Assembly: GCA_030587525.1 (NCBI GenBank)
Contig: JAUQYW010000142.1
Location: forward strand, 1-10,327
Direction of reading: 5' to 3'
Length of the DNA stretch: 10,327 nucleotides
Source of the DNA: Candidatus Sigynarchaeota archaeon
Lineage (GTDB): Archaea; Asgardarchaeota; Lokiarchaeia; Sigynarchaeales; Sigynarchaeaceae
Position 1 is the stretch's first letter; the number at the start of each line of letters is the position of its first letter. The translations under genes and the position numbers were made by a program. Positions 5,163 through 10,327 of this stretch are shown here, piece by piece. The notes beneath the pieces were generated by a model that ran no database searches, had not been told where the DNA came from, and saw only the letters and a list, made by a program, of their open reading frames with translations.

Positions 5163-8100
5163 ATGTTACATCAAATCCCTAGAAGGTTTAAAAAAGTATG
5201 CTTGGTAACGTGTATCATGATGATTTTCCTCGCTTCAGCGGGAATCGCGGCATTCCAAGCGATTCCTGGTGGAAGCAGTGGGAAATTCAACGATAGTCCC
5301 GCGCTCGCTGCGAGCGACATTGGCGGAACGAACGGCACGGAATTAGTTGCCGACGAGGAGGCCTTGTACGGTAACGGGACGCTTCCTGAGTTGGAATCCT
5401 ACGGGGAGAGCTCTTCGGAAGGAATACCACCAGCTAGCAATCCAGCAAGTTATGAATACCCGGCGACGTATTCCTTCGCGAACGACGAGGTGGGATACAA
5501 CCCGGCAGGCTGGATCATCAATGAATCCCCGGACACCGACATCCAGGTCGTAACGAGCTACAAAGACAGCCTCAATTGGACACACGGCTCGGTGCTACTC
5601 ATCAACAATACAAATTCCACCGCCGACAGTGCTAGGAATAACTTCACGAGCGATCAGTCATGTGGAACAATAGAGTTCTACGCAGCTTTCGGAGAAGTTA
5701 TCAAGAACCACGCGATCAAGATAATCAACACGGACGGCGACCCGGCGATCGAAATCGTGTTCAATAACGATGGCCACATCCGCGCGAAAAGTGGAAGCAT
5801 TTGGAAGGATGCCCGCTATGGCCCCCTTGACTACGAGGCGAGCGAGTTCACGCATATCCACCTGGAATTCGAATGTTGGACTAGTCAATATGAGGATCTG
5901 CGACCAAATAATCCCCTTTTTCCGTATATGTATAACCTCTTCGTGAACACGCAGCTCGCCTTTGCCGATTTCGACATGAGCGCGACCACGGGGAACATGG
6001 CGGCGATAGAATTCAGCCAGAGCGAGATCAATTCCGTCGCTTACTACGACGCCGTCGATTACTCGTGGGATTCGGGGCACAACAACGTGACCGTGGATGG
6101 TGCCAACATGCTCATCGGCACGGTCGAGGACTTCGAGGGCTTCAACGTGAATGCCAACATCACCACGTCGAGCGCGTGGTCCGCCGAAGCGGGCAACGAT
6201 TGGGATGGCACCACCATTATCCACGATATCCAGGCGCAAGACGGCAGCAACGCATTACATCTAAAGGATGATTCCGTGTCGAAGGGCATCAACATCACGC
6301 GCGTGCTCGGCGCCGAACTTCCCACCGGCGACACGCTACGCCTGGACTTCAAGCCGCTGGCCAATGCGACGGCGGGGAGCGCTCTCTACATCGCCGTGCG
6401 GGAAGGCACGGCCAACCGGGTGCGGCTGCAAGTGAACTTGGTCACCGGCACGGTTTCCTCGTCCAACGGCAATACCTTCGTGGACAGCGGCAGAGACGTG
6501 ATTATCGGGTCGTGGCAGTCGCTGGAGATCGAGCTGACGAGCAGCACAACGCACAGGATACGGGTAGCATCGGGATCGTGGTCGGCGATACTCGCGAATA
6601 ATGAATCATTTTACGACCACGTTAGCCAGATCAATTTCCAATCGATGGACGGGAGCAAGATCGAGGCTTACATCGACGACATCGATTACACATGGGATCC
6701 TGGGCATGTCAACACGCGTAATGAAATGGTCGAGGATTTCGAGTGCTTCGACGAGAATGCAAACGTCACCACGTCGAGCGCGTGGTCCGCCGAAACAGGC
6801 GACGGCTGGGATGGCACCGACATTTTGCACGACATCAAGACAGAGGACGGCAGCAAGACCTTGCACCTCAAGGACAATTCCACGTCGAAAGGCATCAACG
6901 TCACGCGCGTGCTCGGCGCCGAACTTTACACTGGTTACACGCTTCGCTTGGACCTCAAGCCACTGAACAGCACGACTCCGGGGAACGCCATCTACATTGC
7001 CGTGAGAGAAGGCGCAGCCAACCGGGTGTGGTTGCTAGTAAACCTAACTACCGGCGCCATTTATTCGTCCAACGGCAGCACCTTCGTGGGCAGCGGCAGG
7101 GCCGTGACCTTCGAATCGTGGCAGTCGCTGGAAATCGAGCTGACGAGCAGCACAACGCACAGGATACGGGTTGCATCGGGCACGTGGTCGGCGGTATTCA
7201 CGAACAATGGGACAATCACCAGCCACGTTAGCCAGATCAATTTCCAATCGATGGACGGGAGCAAGATCGAGGCATACATCGACAACATCGATTACTCAAG
7301 ATTAACCAACATGTTCATTGGCACGGTCGAGGATTTCGAGGGCTTCGACGAGAATGCCAGCGTCACCACTTCGAGTGCGTGGTCCGCCGAAGCGGGCAAC
7401 GACTGGGATGGCACCACCATCGTTCACGATATCCAGGCGCAAGACGGTAGCAAAGCCTTGCACCTCAAGGATGATTCCACGTCGAAGGGCATCAACATCA
7501 CGCGCGTGCTCGGTATCGATCTTCCCACCGGCGACACGCTGCGCTTGGACCTCAAGCCAATGTCCAGCGTGACATCGGGGAGCGCCCTCTACATCGCCGT
7601 GCGGGAAGGCACGGCCAACCGGGTGCGGCTGCAAGTGAACCTGGTCACCGGCACGATTTCCTCGTCCAACGGCAATACCTTCGTTGACAGCGGGACGACC
7701 GTGACCCTCGGGTCGTGGCAGTCGCTGGAGATCGAGCTGATCAACAGCACGACGCACAGGATACGGGTTGCATCAGGCTCGTGGTCGGCAGTACTCGCGA
7801 ACAATGGGACAATCGCCAGCCACGTTAGCCAGATCAATTTCCAATCGATGGACGGGAGCAAGTTCGAGGCATACATCGACGACATCGATTACTCATGGGA
7901 TACTGGACACGCTGATATGCTCATCAGTATGGTCGAGGACTTCGAGGGCTTCAGCGAGAATGCCAACATCACCACGTCGAGCGCGTGGTCCGCCGAAACT
8001 GGTAACGACTGGGATGGCACCACCATCGTCCACGATATCCAGGTACAAAACGGCAGCAAGACCTTGCATCTCAAGGATGAATCCACATCGATGGGTATCA

Positions 8101-10327
8101 ACATCACGCGCGTGCTCGGCGCCGATCTTTCCACAGGTAATATACTATACCTGGATCTCAAGCCAATGTCCAGTGCAACGTCGGGGAGCGCCCTCTACAT
8201 TACCGTTCGGGAAGGCGTGGCCAATCGGGTGCGGCTGCGAGTGAACCTGGTTAATGGCACGATTTACTCGTCCAACGGCAGTACATTCCTGGACAGCGGC
8301 AAGAACGTGACCCTCGAGTCGTGGCAGTCCCTGGAGATCGAGCTGACGAGCAGCACGACGCACAGGATACGGGTAGCATCGGGCTCGTGGTCAGCGGTAC
8401 TCGCGAATAATGAAACATTTTTCTGCCACGTTAGCCAGGTCAATTTCCAATCGATGGACGGGAGCAAGATCGATGCATATGTAGACAATATCTGCACCAA
8501 CAATTATATTTTCGACAGCCTGGTCATTCACGACATCACGGTGACGAACGACGGTAACTTGACGATCACTAACACTGACACGTACCTGCTGGTCAACGGG
8601 TATGTCCAAGTGGCGGCGGGTTGCATGGTCTCGGTGGCGAACGGCGCGACGCTGGACTGCAGGGACGGGTTGAGCTGGGCCTCGATGATGCAGCCTCAAG
8701 ACTATCTCACGAAGGATATCTCGTGCGTTGGAAATGGTTCCACCGAGAGCGTGCTAACCGTGGATGACGCGACCTTGCTCAGCGACGGGATTGAGGCCAG
8801 CAACGCGCAAGTCGAGTTCACTGATGCCGTGGTCCATGTTACCGGTTTCCGGTTCGCGGCTAACAACTATGAAGATGATCCTGGAGAAGACCTGGTGATC
8901 ACGAGCTCCATGGTAACTTGCGATAATCACTTTCATCCACATCTCATCAATGGCGTTGCTGTCAAGTTCAGCGGAACGGAGAATCATCCCACGGTGATCG
9001 ACACGCCGAGCATGGCTTTTGGTTCGGGTCAATCGTATAATCATGATGGCAATGGTGCCACGCTTGAAAAATGCACGAAGGTGACGATCGACCACGCGAA
9101 TTTCACGGGAATGCTTTTCTTCGACTTTTCATACGAGGTCACGATTGATCGTTGCAACATCACGGAGTTGATCATTACCGAGTCGCCAACTATTGACGCG
9201 AGAAATTATTCTTCCATAAGCGTCACGCACTCTCATGTTGGCTTATATTCGCCGAACATCATCAAGGGACCTAGCGCGCAGGGCCTGATCTTGCGCCCGT
9301 ATTCCGGCACGCCACAATTTTCAGCCGGCGACGTGTACCGATATTTTGAAGTAGTCGAAGACGAGACTTCCGGGGCTCGCGCGCACAAAGTTACTTGGAG
9401 TGGCTCGGCTTGGGTCGGTGATTTCTTCGAGCTTAATGCCACGTTCGACGCTTATTCGACGATAGACATCGTGAAGCCTTCGGCATTCGCTTTCGGGCCA
9501 AAGGTATTTGATGGTGCATCTACGAACAGGATCGTGGTGAAGGACTGCGCGACGAAGGAAACGATGCTGCTAAGCGTCGGTCATGTTGATATCATGAACA
9601 CCACGCTCTCGGTGATATCATCCGAGGCCCCCGAGAATAGATACAGCGTGGCCAATTGCGAGTTCTACAACGCGAAGGACCTGGATTGGTCGAATTCGTC
9701 GAATGTATCCTTTTATCCAGATGGCCTCGGGTGGATAGGAAACGCTAACATCCACGCGTTTGCGGTGGGTGGATTTACTTCTCCATCGAACGCGGAAATC
9801 CGGTTCATAAATTGCTGGTTCCCGCCCGAGTTCACGGCGTACCATGGTACCCCTCTGCTGCTCTATGACTCGTACATCAACCCAAGCTGTAACCATACTT
9901 ACCTCTTCATCGATACCAATTTCGTGCTTTCGGAAACCAACATCGATTTCTGCATTTGCACGAACCCGCGGTTCAACTGCATGATCATGAACACGACCAA
10001 GGGCGCTCCTGTTTCGATCGACTATTTCATGTTCCGAAAGGAGCATTATAGCGGGTTTGACATCGAGAACGGAGATTTTCCAGGACCGGGCCCTGTCGAC
10101 TGCGAATTGATGATGCCTGACAATTGTTATTCCAGCTCGTTCGTTGTCAAGGTAAAGAATTCCACCGGCGCCACGATCGAAACCGTCACGGTGAATGCGC
10201 CGTCGCGGACATTCACCCTCGATGACATGACTACTTGCGACGATTTCACCATCTCTTTCTCGGTGACCGGTGATAGCACGCAGTATCCCGTGGCCGGGAT
10301 TCTCCACAATTATTTCCGCGACGATTT
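5163..10327 (+). CDS. Giant secreted repeat protein, C-terminus missing (at least 1721 residues)
   Basis: From the ATG at 5163 the frame is open to the right edge (1721 codons plus two bases), so the end and any membrane anchor are unseen. The protein begins MLHQIPRRFKKVCLVTCIMM, a basic n-region followed by a hydrophobic core to about residue 33: a signal peptide or N-terminal anchor. A low-complexity Gly/Ser/Glu/Pro linker follows (about 35-102). Then come a diverged concanavalin/LamG-like sandwich (103-302), four nearly identical lectin-like repeats (321-1110), a beta-helix-like segment (1111 to about 1657) and a beta-rich domain from about 1658. There are many N-x-S/T sequons. No catalytic motif was recognised; an adhesin or glycan-binding surface protein is the best inference. 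It lies 334 bp downstream of another large surface-protein gene, same strand, probably with its own promoter. Frame continuity was checked by reading codons across the whole stretch. Confidence 0.9.
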   Translation, partial: MLHQIPRRFKKVCLVTCIMMIFLASAGIAAFQAIPGGSSGKFNDSPALAASDIGGTNGTELVADEEALYGNGTLPELESYGESSSEGIPPASNPASYEYPATYSFANDEVGYNPAGWIINESPDTDIQVVTSYKDSLNWTHGSVLLINNTNSTADSARNNFTSDQSCGTIEFYAAFGEVIKNHAIKIINTDGDPAIEIVFNNDGHIRAKSGSIWKDARYGPLDYEASEFTHIHLEFECWTSQYEDLRPNNPLFPYMYNLFVNTQLAFADFDMSATTGNMAAIEFSQSEINSVAYYDAVDYSWDSGHNNVTVDGANMLIGTVEDFEGFNVNANITTSSAWSAEAGNDWDGTTIIHDIQAQDGSNALHLKDDSVSKGINITRVLGAELPTGDTLRLDFKPLANATAGSALYIAVREGTANRVRLQVNLVTGTVSSSNGNTFVDSGRDVIIGSWQSLEIELTSSTTHRIRVASGSWSAILANNESFYDHVSQINFQSMDGSKIEAYIDDIDYTWDPGHVNTRNEMVEDFECFDENANVTTSSAWSAETGDGWDGTDILHDIKTEDGSKTLHLKDNSTSKGINVTRVLGAELYTGYTLRLDLKPLNSTTPGNAIYIAVREGAANRVWLLVNLTTGAIYSSNGSTFVGSGRAVTFESWQSLEIELTSSTTHRIRVASGTWSAVFTNNGTITSHVSQINFQSMDGSKIEAYIDNIDYSRLTNMFIGTVEDFEGFDENASVTTSSAWSAEAGNDWDGTTIVHDIQAQDGSKALHLKDDSTSKGINITRVLGIDLPTGDTLRLDLKPMSSVTSGSALYIAVREGTANRVRLQVNLVTGTISSSNGNTFVDSGTTVTLGSWQSLEIELINSTTHRIRVASGSWSAVLANNGTIASHVSQINFQSMDGSKFEAYIDDIDYSWDTGHADMLISMVEDFEGFSENANITTSSAWSAETGNDWDGTTIVHDIQVQNGSKTLHLKDESTSMGINITRVLGADLSTGNILYLDLKPMSSATSGSALYITVREGVANRVRLRVNLVNGTIYSSNGSTFLDSGKNVTLESWQSLEIELTSSTTHRIRVASGSWSAVLANNETFFCHVSQVNFQSMDGSKIDAYVDNICTNNYIFDSLVIHDITVTNDGNLTITNTDTYLLVNGYVQVAAGCMVSVANGATLDCRDGLSWASMMQPQDYLTKDISCVGNGSTESVLTVDDATLLSDGIEASNAQVEFTDAVVHVTGFRFAANNYEDDPGEDLVITSSMVTCDNHFHPHLINGVAVKFSGTENHPTVIDTPSMAFGSGQSYNHDGNGATLEKCTKVTIDHANFTGMLFFDFSYEVTIDRCNITELIITESPTIDARNYSSISVTHSHVGLYSPNIIKGPSAQGLILRPYSGTPQFSAGDVYRYFEVVEDETSGARAHKVTWSGSAWVGDFFELNATFDAYSTIDIVKPSAFAFGPKVFDGASTNRIVVKDCATKETMLLSVGHVDIMNTTLSVISSEAPENRYSVANCEFYNAKDLDWSNSSNVSFYPDGLGWIGNANIHAFAVGGFTSPSNAEIRFINCWFPPEFTAYHGTPLLLYDSYINPSCNHTYLFIDTNFVLSETNIDFCICTNPRFNCMIMNTTKGAPVSIDYFMFRKEHYSGFDIENGDFPGPGPVDCELMMPDNCYSSSFVVKVKNSTGATIETVTVNAPSRTFTLDDMTTCDDFTISFSVTGDSTQYPVAGILHNYFRDD
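5469..6068 (+). other. Diverged lectin-like domain (copy 0)
   Basis: About 200 residues, starting YSFANDEVGYNPAGWIIN and ending AYYDAVDYSWDSGH. The ending matches the end of the downstream repeats (AYIDDIDYSWDTGH in copy 3). The middle has the same order of elements: a GSVLLINN/GSKTLHLKD-type strand, then FNNDGHIRAKSG against a VNLVTGTISSSNG-type strand, then an I-x-L-E-F strand. The rest has drifted widely, with extra loops such as EDLRPNNPLFPY. A jelly-roll, concanavalin A-like or LamG-like fold is inferred from the strand pattern. It may be an older member of the family that later gave rise to the tandem copies. Confidence 0.55.
6123..6728 (+). repeat. Lectin-like tandem repeat, copy 1 (606 bp)
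   Basis: Begins VEDFEGFNVNANITTSSAWS and runs through SWQSLEIELTSSTTHRIRV to YIDDIDYTWDPGHVNTRNEM. It is about 202 codons including the linker. By eye it is about 84% identical in protein to copy 3. The predicted all-beta pattern, with a W-x-x-[IL]-E-I-E-L strand and a final Y-I-D-D-I-D-Y strand, is typical of concanavalin A-like/LamG sandwich domains in secreted proteins. Confidence 0.85.
6729..7325 (+). repeat. Lectin-like tandem repeat, copy 2 (597 bp)
   Basis: Begins VEDFECFDENANVTTSSAWS. This copy is the most distinctive of the four: it carries an extra Cys (FECF), GDGWDGTDILHD instead of GNDWDGTTIIHD, YTGYTLRLD instead of PTGDTLRLD, and a linker (DYSRLTNMFIGT) lacking the WD-x-GH of the other linkers, which accounts for its 9-bp shorter unit. 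It shares a run of about 50 identical bases with copy 1 near its end. Confidence 0.85.
7326..7931 (+). repeat. Lectin-like tandem repeat, copy 3 (606 bp)
   Basis: Begins VEDFEGFDENASVTTSSAWS and ends YIDDIDYSWDTGHADMLISM. It is closest to copy 1 in the first two thirds, with long shared stretches such as AEAGNDWDGTTI and YIAVREGTANRVRLQVNL. Its NNGTIASHVSQINF segment is like copy 2 instead. That mixed pattern suggests exchange between copies. Confidence 0.85.
7932..8492 (+). repeat. Lectin-like tandem repeat, copy 4 (last)
   Basis: Begins VEDFEGFSENANITTSSAWS and ends with the strand AYVDNI. The WD-x-GH linker is replaced by CTNNYIFDS, where the beta-helix-like segment starts. It carries its own changes (STGNILYLDL, VREGVANRVRLRVNL, FFCHVSQVNF), as expected for an end copy that diverged after duplication. 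Confidence 0.85.
8493..10133 (+). other. Beta-helix-like segment
   Basis: About 547 residues in short beta-strand rungs separated by turns, such as LVIHDITVTNDGNLTITN, VNGYVQVAAGCMVSVANG, VLTVDDATLLSDGIEASN, KVTIDHANFTG and EVTIDRCNITE. The N/D-G turns, alternating hydrophobic residues and stacked-looking Cys, Asn and Ser positions resemble right-handed parallel beta-helix (pectate lyase-like) surface proteins. Pectate lyase catalytic residues were not recognised. Cys is noticeably common here (for example GCM, DCRD, KDCAT, NCEF, FCICTN). The fold is inferred from the pattern, not from a match to a named family. Confidence 0.5.
10134..10327 (+). other. Start of a C-terminal beta-rich domain, cut by the window end
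   Basis: The reading changes here to SSSFVVKVKNSTGATIETVT followed by RTFTLDDMTTCDDFTISFSV and VAGILHNYF. This is an amphipathic strand pattern suggesting an Ig-like or carboxypeptidase-regulatory-like sandwich. It is incomplete, so the family cannot be set. Confidence 0.35.

Noticed and set aside
5215..5223. ATGATGA, resembling the C box of archaeal C/D RNAs.
   Set aside because: It lies in the signal-peptide codons of the second gene and no paired D box or guide arrangement was found.
6123..8492. The repeat array considered as a CRISPR or mobile repeat.
   Set aside because: Repeats are ~600 bp, contiguous, in frame and protein-coding, with no short direct repeats and unique spacers.
6050..8700. 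Repeated open frames in other frames and on the minus strand, with recurring similar peptides (for example those containing AARQLDLQ).
   Set aside because: They recur only because the underlying DNA is a tandem repeat coding in the plus frame set by 5163. They have no starts or motifs of their own.

Overview
The window looks like a piece of an archaeal genome, probably one with many large surface proteins. This is inference: TATA-like boxes (470-479, 5091-5097) sit at archaeal distances from the starts, I saw no clear bacterial -35/-10 pairs, and both large proteins are secreted, rich in N-x-S/T sequons and built from PKD, propeller, lectin-like and beta-helix-like modules common in archaeal surface proteins. 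An Asgard or other deep archaeal lineage is possible, but no marker gene is present. Coding DNA is GC-rich; the spacers and parts of gene 1 are AT-rich.

Layout. (1) 1-259, minus strand: the first 86 codons of a gene running off the left edge, with a Cys-x2-Cys knuckle and a basic tail resembling the N-terminus of an insertion-sequence transposase (tentative). (2) 260-505: AT-rich spacer between divergent genes, holding a promoter candidate for each. (3) 506-4828, plus strand: one large membrane-anchored surface protein: signal/anchor helix, PKD domain, calcium-binding Asp-rich repeats, an eight-bladed FG-GAP/PQQ-like propeller with a near-perfect 46-residue period, a second Asp-rich segment, six tandem PKD domains, a pair of related beta-sandwich modules 104 residues apart, a transmembrane helix and a basic tail. 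(4) 4829-5162: AT-rich spacer with a possible terminator and the next gene's promoter and weak ribosome-binding site. (5) 5163 to the right edge, plus strand: a second giant secreted protein with no stop codon in the window (at least 1721 residues): signal peptide, low-complexity linker, one diverged lectin-like domain, four nearly identical ~200-residue lectin-like repeats, then a ~550-residue beta-helix-like segment and a final beta-rich domain.

The two large genes face the same way but are 334 bp apart and seem to have separate promoters. Both look like modular adhesion or recognition proteins: gene 1 has a calcium-stabilised propeller head on a PKD stalk fixed in the membrane; gene 2 carries an array of recently duplicated binding domains. 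I see no enzyme active site, CRISPR array, tRNA or rRNA. The most interesting features are the recent ~600 bp tandem duplications in gene 2, the exact 46-residue propeller with a conserved Cys per blade, the AT/GC mosaic within that propeller, and the paired C-terminal module of gene 1.
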